A stretch of DNA of 20,840 nt from Bacteroidia bacterium (GTDB lineage: Bacteria > Bacteroidota > Bacteroidia > NS11-12g > UBA955). Made by a program: the position numbers and the translations under genes. The stretch's first letter is position 1. The number at the start of each line of letters is the position of its first letter. The notes beneath the pieces were generated by a model that was given only the letters and a program-made list of their open reading frames with translations, was not told the origin of the DNA and searched no databases. The stretch spans positions 1 to 20,840 of the forward strand of contig JADLHV010000173.1 of assembly GCA_020848595.1 (NCBI GenBank), given 5' to 3'. Below, piece by piece: positions 7,190 through 15,173 of the stretch.

Positions 7190-8413
7190 CTAGGCATTTT
7201 TTTGAATTGATTTTCTATAAGTCAATAAGAAATCAATTAAACGTTTCATTTTAATTTCGTAATCAAGGTGTTTCAATGAAAAATGGTTCATAAAAGCTGC
7301 TAATTCATAAAAATCAGAGATAGATTCATACCAATCGATTACTTTTACAAAATCAATATCAGAATCATTAGCTTCAAATTCAAGGCAACATTTTTTCAAA
7401 TCAGGGTGACCAGAAATATCGGGGTCATGGTGACCAAAAATAAAAGGCAAACCACGGGCAAAATATTCTCTTGCTTTAATAGTAGTAGTGCTTGTTAAAC
7501 CCTTTCTATGAATACCAAATGCCCCTAAACCTAAATCAATTTCACTCATTTTCTTATCCAAATCATCTTTATCAATAAATCCAGACATAGAGACTTTATT
7601 TTGGATACCTAATGATGAAACTTGTTGAGATTCCCATTCAAGATTTTTGCCGTACAAATAAAAATGAATGTTCCAATCACCATTATAGTTGGCTATACCT
7701 TTAAAAATTCTATCTAAGCCATTAAACTCGGCAAAAGTTACAGCACCTTTTAGAAAAATAAGGTTCAATCTTTTTGGGACAAACTGAATATTTCTTAATT
7801 TATATTCTTGAGTATTGACAGCATCACCAGCAATAAGACGAACATAGTTTTTTCTTGCCATTTTATTTTCATAATCTGCAATATTTTCAGAGTTAGAAAT
7901 ACCAAAAACTGCTCTTCTTCTTATTTTCTTTCCGTAGATGAATTCGTTCAATAAAGGCAGAAAATAAAATTCCACATAACTCAATATTGAAGAGAGATTT
8001 AATTGAAATGGATTTTCTTTTTTATAGAGTTTTATTTCAGGAGTTTCGGAAGTAACATGTTCAAAAAAAACTTTTTTATAACATTGTTTAAGCCATTTAG
8101 CCACTAATCTACCAGCAGCAGGATAGCGACAATAAATAAAGTCAGGATCAGGGCTATTGGATTTAAACCAAAGATAAAGCGTTCTATGTATGGCTTTTCT
8201 TTGTCTAAATGATTGGAACCAACCAGTTTTAATTTTAGGGACCTTAACAAATTCAAAATCTACATTTTCGGCTTTATCAAAAGCATCGGTTGTAAGAAAA
8301 ATACCTTTACAATCCACACCATAGTGTTTTAAGGATCTGATTTGGTTCAAGACTTTTTTTTGAACCGAACCAGGTTTAAGAGCCGCCGAAGTATAAACGT
8401 AGAGTATCTTCAT
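7190..8413 (-). CDS. Glycosyltransferase, GT-B fold (GT4/GT1-like)
   Basis: This 407-residue protein begins with MKILYVYTSAALKPGSVQKK, typical of the N-terminal Rossmann domain of GT-B glycosyltransferases. The C-terminal half contains a donor-binding region with LYGKNLEWE and KAREYFARGLPFIFGHHD (about 325-342), whose glutamate fits the conserved acidic residue contacting the nucleotide sugar in GT4 enzymes. No membrane segments are seen, so it is a cytosolic or peripheral enzyme adding a sugar to the lipid-linked glycan. Its ATG overlaps the TGA of the AsnB-like gene (ATGA at 8410-8413), and the GDPD-like gene follows after 6 bases. Sugar donor and acceptor cannot be read from the sequence. 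Confidence 0.82.
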   Translation of the reverse strand: MKILYVYTSAALKPGSVQKKVLNQIRSLKHYGVDCKGIFLTTDAFDKAENVDFEFVKVPKIKTGWFQSFRQRKAIHRTLYLWFKSNSPDPDFIYCRYPAAGRLVAKWLKQCYKKVFFEHVTSETPEIKLYKKENPFQLNLSSILSYVEFYFLPLLNEFIYGKKIRRRAVFGISNSENIADYENKMARKNYVRLIAGDAVNTQEYKLRNIQFVPKRLNLIFLKGAVTFAEFNGLDRIFKGIANYNGDWNIHFYLYGKNLEWESQQVSSLGIQNKVSMSGFIDKDDLDKKMSEIDLGLGAFGIHRKGLTSTTTIKAREYFARGLPFIFGHHDPDISGHPDLKKCCLEFEANDSDIDFVKVIDWYESISDFYELAAFMNHFSLKHLDYEIKMKRLIDFLLTYRKSIQKNA

Positions 8414-10281
8414 CCACTTATTAACTGAAGATTAATGGCTTGCCAAGCTTCACGAACTAATTGAGTAGAAACTTTCCCTGATTTAAATTCATTTTCGAGA
8501 CGCAGTTTAATAGAAGCATCAGAAGTATTATCTAGAGTCCAATCCTTCAAAGGACCATTCATCCAGTATTCTATAGGACTACCAATACCGACTTTAAAAG
8601 TTCTAGATCTTAGAGATTCATCCATTTTACCTTTCATAGCTTCTCTTAAAATAAGCTTAGTAAATCCATTTCCAATTTTAGAAGCTACAGGCAAACTAAA
8701 CACATAAGCAACCAATCTCCAATCCATAAAAGGCATTCTAATTTCTATAGAATTCATCATACCAGCCCTATCAAAATTGCGCAATAAAGTTGGGAGTGTA
8801 TGTTGAAAAAATTCATAATAAACCATACGTTGATCGACCGATTTGAGACTAAAATCGTAAGGTTTATCGCTTAATACTGGAAGATCAATTGGCAAGTAGA
8901 TGTCATTTGGTACAGTTTTACCGATAATTTTCTTAAATTTATATTTCAATCCAGATTCACGTTTAGCTTTATCAGACAATTGAATTTGAGATTTAGACAC
9001 AAAATCCATTTTATGATTAGGGTGATATAGTTCGGCTAATACATCGCCATAACTTTTGGCTTCTTTTAGTCCGCCATTCCAGAGAGCATCGTTATATAAA
9101 CCATAGACCATATCACGATATCCATAGAGCATTTCATCAACCCCATGACCATCTAGTGAAACTGTGATACCATTTTTCTTCATTCCTTCGTATACAGAGG
9201 CAATAGAGCTAATGGGTGACACATTTATAAAATCAGCCAATTTAGTATCCCTTTCAATTCTGGCAGCCAATTCATAATCCGAAGACTCTAAAAACTCAAT
9301 TGGTCCACCTGTATATTCAGCTGCTTTTTGAGCATAAGCACGTTCATCATTCGGCAAACCTTTAAAAGTGGCAGTAAAAGCTCTTTGAGCATCTTTATTA
9401 ACACGTCCAAGAGATTCAGTTTTTAGGATATCAAAGACCGTTGAGTATACAGCAGTAGAATCTAAACCACCACTTAAAGCGGTAGCAATAGGAACATCAC
9501 TCACCAAACGTAAACGACAAGCATCTCGAAACAACTCATAAAATTTTTCTGCTTGTTGATCAAATGTTTTTGGCACATCAGGATGACAGTCATCGATGCT
9601 CCACCAGCGTCTTTGCGAAACATTTTCATTTCTCTTAACAATCATATAATGACCTGGCAAGAGTTGGAAAATATCTTTATAGATAGTATGACCAAGCCCT
9701 TCAAGAGCATAAGGATCAATCATGTTATGATGAAGTTTTATTTCATCAATTTCACGATTAAAATCTTTAAGATATTTAAAGGCGCGAGTTTCAGAAGCGA
9801 AGACAAACCTTTTATTGATATCATTTTTGTAATAGAGCGGTTTGATACCGAATCTATCTCTGGCCAAAAACAGCTCTTTATTTAGATTATCCCAAATTGC
9901 GAAGGCCCACATTCCATTAAATTTCTTTAGACATAAAGGCCCCCATTCGAGATAAGCAACCAGAATTACTTCTGTATCAGAATTAGTATAAAAAGCGTGT
10001 CCTTTTGCAATTAGGGAATCTTTAATATCTTGAAAGTTAAATATTTCACCATTATAGGTAATAACAAACCGTCCATCTTCATAAGACATAGGTTGATGAC
10101 CTTGAGGGCTTAAATCAAGAATAGAAAGACGTCTTTGAGCGAGACCCAGCGTTTCTTTGTCGAGGAGATGGATACCGAAATCATCTGGACCTCTATGCGT
10201 CATAGAATCATTAAATGTCATCAGAACCTCCTTTGACACCTTCGAACCATCTAAGTTATAAATACCCGAAATACCACACAT
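8410..10281 (-). CDS. asnB: Asparagine synthase-like glutamine amidotransferase
   Basis: This 623-residue protein has a class II glutamine amidotransferase domain followed by an asparagine-synthase ATP-pyrophosphatase domain. The start is fixed by the catalytic cysteine: MCGISGIYN puts Cys at position 2. Other glutaminase residues are in HRGPDD (29-34), QRRLSILD (49-56) and YNGEIFNF (75-82). The synthase PP-loop is SGGLDS at 270-275. It uses glutamine nitrogen and ATP to convert a carboxylate to an amide. Inside a polysaccharide cluster, such proteins (for example WbpS in Pseudomonas O-antigen loci, from memory) are thought to amidate uronic acids rather than make free asparagine; that is the favoured inference here. 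The ATG overlaps nothing upstream (54-base gap to the aminotransferase), while the GT4 gene downstream overlaps by 4 bases. Confidence 0.9.
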   Translation of the reverse strand: MCGISGIYNLDGSKVSKEVLMTFNDSMTHRGPDDFGIHLLDKETLGLAQRRLSILDLSPQGHQPMSYEDGRFVITYNGEIFNFQDIKDSLIAKGHAFYTNSDTEVILVAYLEWGPLCLKKFNGMWAFAIWDNLNKELFLARDRFGIKPLYYKNDINKRFVFASETRAFKYLKDFNREIDEIKLHHNMIDPYALEGLGHTIYKDIFQLLPGHYMIVKRNENVSQRRWWSIDDCHPDVPKTFDQQAEKFYELFRDACRLRLVSDVPIATALSGGLDSTAVYSTVFDILKTESLGRVNKDAQRAFTATFKGLPNDERAYAQKAAEYTGGPIEFLESSDYELAARIERDTKLADFINVSPISSIASVYEGMKKNGITVSLDGHGVDEMLYGYRDMVYGLYNDALWNGGLKEAKSYGDVLAELYHPNHKMDFVSKSQIQLSDKAKRESGLKYKFKKIIGKTVPNDIYLPIDLPVLSDKPYDFSLKSVDQRMVYYEFFQHTLPTLLRNFDRAGMMNSIEIRMPFMDWRLVAYVFSLPVASKIGNGFTKLILREAMKGKMDESLRSRTFKVGIGSPIEYWMNGPLKDWTLDNTSDASIKLRLENEFKSGKVSTQLVREAWQAINLQLISG

Positions 10282-10335
10282 ATTTATTGTTCAATAATAA
10301 CTCAAATTCTCTTTGATTTTGCATTATTCATATTA

Positions 10336-11502
10336 TTATACTTCACTAGTTGTGCAAAACTCAGAAATCACCTTACAAATATCTTTGACATTTTGTACAG
10401 ACAATTCATAGAACAAAGGTAATCTAAGTAGAGTTTCTGCATATTTATCTGAATTAAATAATTCTCTACCATCGTGTCTTTGATAGTAAAGAGGGCTATT
10501 GTGTAGACTTAGATAATGAAAGACAGAGTGAAAATTATGTTTTTTTAGTACTTCAATTAATTTTGTTCTTGTATTTATATTATCACAGACAAGATAAAAC
10601 ATATGTGCATTATTTTCTGCATAATGAGGGATAAAAGGCATTTTAATTTTAGATTCTAGTGCACTATTAGAAAGTAAATTGAAAAACATGTTCCATAATA
10701 GTTTTCTTTTTTGTTGAATTGAATCGAGGTGTTCTAGTTGAGCATATAAAAAAGCCGCAACAATTTCTGAAGGCAAAAAAGAAGAGCCTATATCCACCCA
10801 TGCGTATTTATCTACTTCACCCCGAAAAAACGCAGATCTATTGGTACCTTTTTCCCAAATAATTTCAGATCTCATTTCAAAAGTAGGGTCGTTAACCACT
10901 AACATTCCACCTTCACCAGATATAATATTTTTTGTTTCATGGAAAGAAAAAGCAGCTAAATGTCCGATACTTCCTAGAGGTTTTTTAACGCCATTTGCAC
11001 CGATATAATGACTATCAATTGCTTGAGCAGCATCTTCAACGACATAAAGATTATGCCTATTAGCTATATCCATAATTGCATCCATATCACAAGCAACACC
11101 AGCGTAGTGCACAACAACAATTGCTTTTGTTAAAGGCGTTATTAATGTTTCTATTCGATTTACATCAAGATTAGGTTCATCCATTTTAGAATCTGCAAAA
11201 ACAATCTTAGCACCTCTTAAAACAAAGGCATTTGCAGTGCTAACAAAAGTGAATGAAGGCATTATCACTTCATCACCTTCTTTAATATTCAGCAGTATTG
11301 CTGCCATTTCGAGAGCATCAGTGCAAGAGGTAGTCAAAAGACATTTATAAAAACCATATCGATTTTGAAAATAGTCTTGACACAACTTAGTATATTTACC
11401 ATTACCAGAAATTTTTCCAGATTCCACGGCGTCATTAATGTATTCGGTTTCCTTACCACTTAAATAAGGTTTATTAAAAGGTATATAGTTATTACTTTTC
11501 AT
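10336..11502 (-). CDS. wecE: DegT/DnrJ/EryC1/StrS aminotransferase, WecE/RffA-like
   Basis: This is a PLP-dependent sugar aminotransferase of 388 residues. It follows E. coli WecE (RffA) closely along its length: IPFNKPYLSGKE at the N-terminus, GDEVIMPSFTFVSTANAFVL (76-95), HYAGVACDMDAIM (132-144), D157 in VVEDAAQA, PLP lysine K191 in SFHETKN, and EKGTNRS with FFRGEVDKY after it. WecE makes dTDP-4-amino-4,6-dideoxygalactose (dTDP-Fuc4N) from the dTDP-4-keto-6-deoxy sugar with glutamate. The rmlA/rmlB genes needed for that substrate are not in the window. The alternative is transamination of the product of the LegB-like dehydratase farther upstream. It lies between a GtrB-like transferase and AsnB, separated by 86 and 54 bases. 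Confidence 0.88.
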   Translation of the reverse strand: MKSNNYIPFNKPYLSGKETEYINDAVESGKISGNGKYTKLCQDYFQNRYGFYKCLLTTSCTDALEMAAILLNIKEGDEVIMPSFTFVSTANAFVLRGAKIVFADSKMDEPNLDVNRIETLITPLTKAIVVVHYAGVACDMDAIMDIANRHNLYVVEDAAQAIDSHYIGANGVKKPLGSIGHLAAFSFHETKNIISGEGGMLVVNDPTFEMRSEIIWEKGTNRSAFFRGEVDKYAWVDIGSSFLPSEIVAAFLYAQLEHLDSIQQKRKLLWNMFFNLLSNSALESKIKMPFIPHYAENNAHMFYLVCDNINTRTKLIEVLKKHNFHSVFHYLSLHNSPLYYQRHDGRELFNSDKYAETLLRLPLFYELSVQNVKDICKVISEFCTTSEV

Positions 11503-11515
11503 ACAATGGTGTAAA

Positions 11516-11524
11516 TTTTTTTTT
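11516..11524. repeat. Homopolymer T9 (A9 on the transcribed strand) just before the aminotransferase start
   Basis: Nine consecutive T residues lie 14-22 bases upstream of the ATG at 11502. The tract sits in the untranslated spacer between two genes. It is long enough to slip during replication, but in an AT-rich genome runs of this size also occur by chance, and it does not change a reading frame. Confidence 0.4.
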
Positions 11525-11588
11525 ATCTTTTAGTTAATATTTTATAAAACTGACTTCGATTTTAGATCCTTTTTAATTTAAGAAATTA

Positions 11589-12521
11589 TTAGCCTTTTCG
11601 TTTTCCATAAATTTTATTATCGATGATATACAATTGTCTATTTTTAATACCATCAAAAGATCTACCGATATAAAGTCCTGTAATTCCTAAAAAAAACAAT
11701 ATGACACCAGACAAAAACCAAATAGAGACAATGATGCTCGTATAGCCTGGTACCTTTATTTCTCCAATACTATATTGATATAATTGATACAATCCGAAAA
11801 GAAAAGAAAGAAAAGAAATATAAAAGCCAAACTTAATAGACATCCTAAGGGGCTTATCGGAGTAGGCTATAGCAATATCTAAAGCTAATCTTATTAATTT
11901 AGATAAAGTATAAGTACTTTTTCCTTCTTTTCTTTGAGCATGTTCAACTTCGATAGAAGACTTTTTGTATCCAATCCACTGCATCATAGGAGGAAAAGCC
12001 CGCATCGGCTCTCTCATTTTATTAAATTCTACGATACAATTTCTATGATAGATGCCAAAATTAGCTATACTTTTATCTTGCTTTACACCAGAAATATATT
12101 CGTAAACCTTATAAAACAGGGCAGATTGAAACTTCTTCAAAAAACTATCTCTTCTATTCAATCTTTTGGCTAACACCATAGAGTAACCTTGTTTTGTTTT
12201 TTGATATAATTTATCGATTTCTTCAGGTTGATCTTGCAAATCACAATCCATCACTACAATCCAATCGCCATCAACGATATCTAAACCTGCAGTTATAGCA
12301 TGATGTTGCCCAAAATTTCTACTCAATTTTAGTCCAATTATTTCATTATAATTTTGAGATAATTCTTCAATGATTTGCCAAGAATTATCGGGGCTTCCAT
12401 CCTCCACTAAAATAATTTCGAGATGATTAAAATCCATTGGTTTAGAACTGATAATTCTAGACACGAGTTCATGTAAGGAAAATTCAGCCTTATAGACTGG
12501 CACCACAATACTTAATTTCAT
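11589..12521 (-). CDS. Polyprenyl-phosphate glycosyltransferase, GtrB/ArnC-like (family 2, two membrane segments)
   Basis: The 310-residue protein has a family 2 catalytic domain (MKLSIVVPVYKAE; EDGSPDNSW at 40-48; DCDLQDQPE with DxD at 92-94). Two C-terminal membrane helices follow (about 230-250 and 261-286), then a short basic tail after GLYIGRSFD. This is the layout of bactoprenol-phosphate glucosyltransferases and ArnC-like enzymes, which transfer a nucleotide sugar to undecaprenyl phosphate at the inner membrane. It is the first gene after the 522-base spacer, and its stop is 86 bases from the WecE-like start. It may load the amino sugar made by that aminotransferase; this is inference from adjacency only. 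The AT-rich stretch AATAAATAAAAT before the ATG is the usual Bacteroidetes-like leader. Confidence 0.9.
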   Translation of the reverse strand: MKLSIVVPVYKAEFSLHELVSRIISSKPMDFNHLEIILVEDGSPDNSWQIIEELSQNYNEIIGLKLSRNFGQHHAITAGLDIVDGDWIVVMDCDLQDQPEEIDKLYQKTKQGYSMVLAKRLNRRDSFLKKFQSALFYKVYEYISGVKQDKSIANFGIYHRNCIVEFNKMREPMRAFPPMMQWIGYKKSSIEVEHAQRKEGKSTYTLSKLIRLALDIAIAYSDKPLRMSIKFGFYISFLSFLFGLYQLYQYSIGEIKVPGYTSIIVSIWFLSGVILFFLGITGLYIGRSFDGIKNRQLYIIDNKIYGKRKG

Positions 12522-12619
12522 ATTTTATTTATTTAGATTTATAATAATTTTTATAATAATTGAATTAAAATGCTTCTATTCTATCCATAATATTTTTGTG
12601 TTTAGATAATAAAAATGAG

Positions 12620-12655
12620 CTTGAAAAATCAAGATTGCGCCAATAAAAAGCGCAA
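12620..12655. repeat. Two adjacent small hairpins
   Basis: The first inverted repeat is CTTGA-AAAA-TCAAG (12620-12633, perfect 5-base stem). After a single base, the second is TTGCGC-N9-GCGCAA (12635-12655, perfect 6-base stem with four G/C pairs). The second is one of the few G/C-rich spots in the spacer. On the minus strand the pair is followed by T-rich sequence (CATTTTTATT), so it could be a weak terminator or leader structure about 100 bases upstream of the gene starting at 12521. The function is not established. Confidence 0.4.
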
Positions 12656-12801
12656 AACAGTGCACTTTAAGCATTAAACAGAATCGGGAAATTAAAAATG
12701 AAACATTTAAGAATCTACCAACCCAATCTCTTATAAAAATGGAATTAAACATTAATTTCCTTATTCCATTTTTTTTCAATTTTAGAAAAAGAGCGAAATT
12801 G

Positions 12802-12816
12802 TCGGTATAAAACCGA
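12802..12816. repeat. Short hairpin TCGGT-N5-ACCGA
   Basis: A perfect 5-base inverted repeat with a five-base loop in the spacer. It may be chance. It is listed because it sits in the same unexplained spacer as the two hairpins near 12640, and an imperfect dyad (GGAATTAA against TTAATTTCC) lies between them at 12741-12760. Confidence 0.3.
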
Positions 12817-13043
12817 GCTAAAAAAACTTGGGTTAAAATGAAAAGAAAAGTCGAAAAATTGATTGATTTTCCGAAAAATTGAGGGTATCCTCTCGCTATA
12901 TTATAACTCATTCGTCTATTTTGAAGCACAACTCTTACTACTATCTACCTCTTTTTCAAAAATTTAAATGATATTTTTCTTTATAATTTTCTAATAGCTA
13001 TAATACTAAATTTTTTATTAATTTTTTATACAATAAAATTGAT

Positions 13044-13850
13044 TTATTTATTTAACGATTTTTCGTATTTTCTTAGTTCTCTAAATTTTAAGAAATCGTA
13101 TCTAGCGGCAAAAAAACTGAGCCAAAAACCGGTCCATCCATCTTTATAACCTTGACGCGTTTTAAAAGAGTAATAGAATCGTATTAGAGAATCGTAATAT
13201 TGTTTTTTAAATGAATAGCGGACACCCATATTGTACTGAGCCATACCCTCCCCTTTCAAGTAACGTCTATGCTTATCTAGCAATTGAGACCAACTATTAC
13301 ACCATAAATGAGAATCAAAATTTTGTTCTTTAAAATGGATTTTAATTCTCGAAAAACCTTCTTTCATTTTAATACCGGAATGCACTTCAACTCCAACATT
13401 TACACCACTTCTTTTATATAATAGTCGGGCATAAATTACACCACCGTAAACAGTTCCCTTTAATTGTTTTCCTTTAAAATGGTTAATCATTGGCACCCTA
13501 ATAACAGAAATATCATCAGTTACCTGATTTAAATGCTCACCGATATCTTGAGCAAGTTCTTCTGAAATTCTCTCATCAGGATCTATTAAAACAAACCATT
13601 CATGCTTTAAATTTGGAACATATTTTTCGTGTAACATATCAAAATACAGAGGTCGTTCCTCTACATATATATACTGATCGGCGTATTTTAAAGCAATAGC
13701 TTCGGTATTATCATTAGAACTTAAATTTACTAATACAATTTCGTCGCAAAACTGCAAAGACTTAAGACAATCTTCGAGCAAATGTCCTTCATTACAAGAA
13801 CCAATAAGCACCGAGATTGGCAATGTTTTTAATCCTTCTTTATTTCTCAC
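13044..13850 (-). CDS. Family 2 glycosyltransferase, WaaE/KdtX-like
   Basis: The 268-residue protein belongs to the family 2 branch that includes the lipopolysaccharide-core glucosyltransferase WaaE. It shows ISVLIGSCNEGHLLEDCLKS at 12-31, CDEIVLVNLSSNDNTE (35-50) and an acidic motif DPDE at 90-93 as the metal site, plus WFVLID before it. In this branch the body of the protein is about 250-270 residues and soluble, as here. The start is GTG at 13850, chosen because it overlaps the TGA of the upstream membrane-protein gene as GTGA and leaves about ten residues before the first family strand. It is the last gene before the 522-base spacer, so it probably ends the upstream transcription block. 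The sugar transferred is unknown. Confidence 0.85.
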   Translation of the reverse strand: MRNKEGLKTLPISVLIGSCNEGHLLEDCLKSLQFCDEIVLVNLSSNDNTEAIALKYADQYIYVEERPLYFDMLHEKYVPNLKHEWFVLIDPDERISEELAQDIGEHLNQVTDDISVIRVPMINHFKGKQLKGTVYGGVIYARLLYKRSGVNVGVEVHSGIKMKEGFSRIKIHFKEQNFDSHLWCNSWSQLLDKHRRYLKGEGMAQYNMGVRYSFKKQYYDSLIRFYYSFKTRQGYKDGWTGFWLSFFAARYDFLKFRELRKYEKSLNK

Positions 13851-15169
13851 CTATATTTTTCCTTTCTTATTGATTTTAATCCAAAATATATAGCCACAGC
13901 CCTATTAATAGCATAAGACGAATCCTCTGTAACGTCAATGAATTCGCGGGTAGCCGGCGGGCCAATTAAATCGTTTGCTTTAAGCACTAAGTCTTTTCCT
14001 TTATGCAATTTATATAATTCAATTCTTGATTCCATTTTTTTTACACAAAAGGCCGATCCCCATAATTGATAGAAAGCAAAAACTATAAAAATAATAAAAA
14101 TTGAAAATTGAAAACCCATAGAAATTCGATTATAAATATTCAAATTCAAGCTTCTAAATTGGGCTAATTGCGAGACAAAAAACAACATAACAAAAAATAC
14201 AAAATGAATATTTAAGCGTGGAGACGTAATGTAATACATCATTCTAGGAAAATAGAATAATAGGCTAATCAATGCTGCCAATAGCCATCGGAATTCATAA
14301 ATATATTTAAAACTGTTAGAGGATAAAAGAACCTTGTAACGATTTATATAAATAAAAAATACACCAGCTAATAAGATAAGCCAAATCATAGGTGTATTAA
14401 AAATAAAAAATTTATCTAAAAATTGATGTAACCTAAAATACAAATCATGAATATTTGAAAACGCTTTATTATCAAAACCTCCTTGTGAATTAAATCTACT
14501 GATACTACCAGGAGAGAGTATTACTATTAATAAACCTACTAAAAATCCTGAGAAACTTATTAAGGTAATCCGTTTATTTAAATCAATCTTTTCAAAATAA
14601 TATTCAATAATTAACACGAAAAGTATAGCCATTACTGCTCCAGGAGAGGCCATACCAGCTAACAGACTTAATACAAAAAGTAGGATAGCATTGACATTAT
14701 TTTGTTTCGAATAAATATAAGCTGCATACATTAAAAAAACCTCCACAATATAGAGCATTCCGGTTTGCCAATAAAGGGTTTCAAAAAGAGAATAAAATGA
14801 AGATAGCCATAGTATAGCAGTAAAGAAGACGGATAAAATAAATCGCTCGATTCTTTTTAAAGGTGTATAAAATTGAACTAATGAAGTTAAAAGATAAGCA
14901 GAAGCAAAAAATAAAATAGAAGCAATCATAGTTGCTAACCAAGGCCATTTTGTGTATAGAGCATATCTAGAGATAAAATAACCAATATTTAGAGATCTAC
15001 CATCAAAACTCCAATAATCATTTACAAGGAAATCGAAAGGAGTACAATTAAAGAATCTAACTTTAATCAGGAAATCGTCACCCCAATTCCAGACAAAAAA
15101 AGCATTCAATGCAAACAAAAGGAATGCTAGTAGAGCTGAAAGGAAAAGGGTAATCGATTTAAGACTCAT
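13847..15169 (-). CDS. Polytopic membrane protein, GtrII/DUF6056-like (putative GT-C glycosyltransferase)
   Basis: The 440 residues contain about ten to eleven hydrophobic segments. The first spans about residues 6-27 and is followed directly by NWGDDF (28-33), an acidic pair at the start of the first outer loop. That placement is typical of GT-C glycosyltransferases and of the GtrII/DUF6056 group, which modify O-antigens using polyprenyl-phosphate sugars on the periplasmic side. A shorter soluble tail (about 385-440) ends the protein. A Wzy-like polymerase cannot be excluded, since it has a similar membrane topology. It starts 4 bases after the stop of the CBS-nucleotidyltransferase gene, and the WaaE-like gene overlaps its end by 4 bases. 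Confidence 0.7.
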   Translation of the reverse strand: MSLKSITLFLSALLAFLLFALNAFFVWNWGDDFLIKVRFFNCTPFDFLVNDYWSFDGRSLNIGYFISRYALYTKWPWLATMIASILFFASAYLLTSLVQFYTPLKRIERFILSVFFTAILWLSSFYSLFETLYWQTGMLYIVEVFLMYAAYIYSKQNNVNAILLFVLSLLAGMASPGAVMAILFVLIIEYYFEKIDLNKRITLISFSGFLVGLLIVILSPGSISRFNSQGGFDNKAFSNIHDLYFRLHQFLDKFFIFNTPMIWLILLAGVFFIYINRYKVLLSSNSFKYIYEFRWLLAALISLLFYFPRMMYYITSPRLNIHFVFFVMLFFVSQLAQFRSLNLNIYNRISMGFQFSIFIIFIVFAFYQLWGSAFCVKKMESRIELYKLHKGKDLVLKANDLIGPPATREFIDVTEDSSYAINRAVAIYFGLKSIRKEKYR

Positions 15170-15173
15170 AGAA

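Larger units (their letters stand above)
12522..13043. other. Gene-poor spacer of about 520 bases dividing the locus in two
   Basis: No family-like protein is encoded here. The longest minus-strand frame (12576-12929) would give a 117-residue, F/I/L/K-rich peptide with no recognisable motif and a composition expected from translating AT-rich spacer. The spacer is by far the longest gap in a locus where gaps are otherwise under 90 bases. It contains at least three short inverted repeats, at 12620-12633, 12635-12655 and 12802-12816. It lies between the WaaE-like gene and the GtrB-like gene, so it could hold the end of one transcript and the promoter of the next, or be the scar of a lost gene. 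I could not identify a Bacteroidetes-type promoter (TTTG to TAnnTTTG) in it with confidence. Confidence 0.6.

Noticed and set aside
9553..9885. Plus-strand open frame of 110 codons
   Set aside because: It is fully antisense to the AsnB-like gene, whose motifs are intact on the minus strand.
10284..10297. Small AT-only dyad TTATTG-TT-CAATAA just before the AsnB-like start, considered as an operator or terminator
   Set aside because: The loop is only two bases, the stem is mostly A/T, and there is no T-run in the right position; such dyads are expected by chance at this base composition.
11934..12173. Plus-strand open frame of 79 codons
   Set aside because: It is antisense to the GtrB-like glycosyltransferase and has no recognisable feature.
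12576..12929. A 117-residue minus-strand open frame in the spacer
   Set aside because: The peptide is dominated by F, I, L and K with no family motif. Another minus-strand frame shows equally meaningless sequence broken by stops. It is more likely spacer than a gene, although I cannot exclude a decayed gene.
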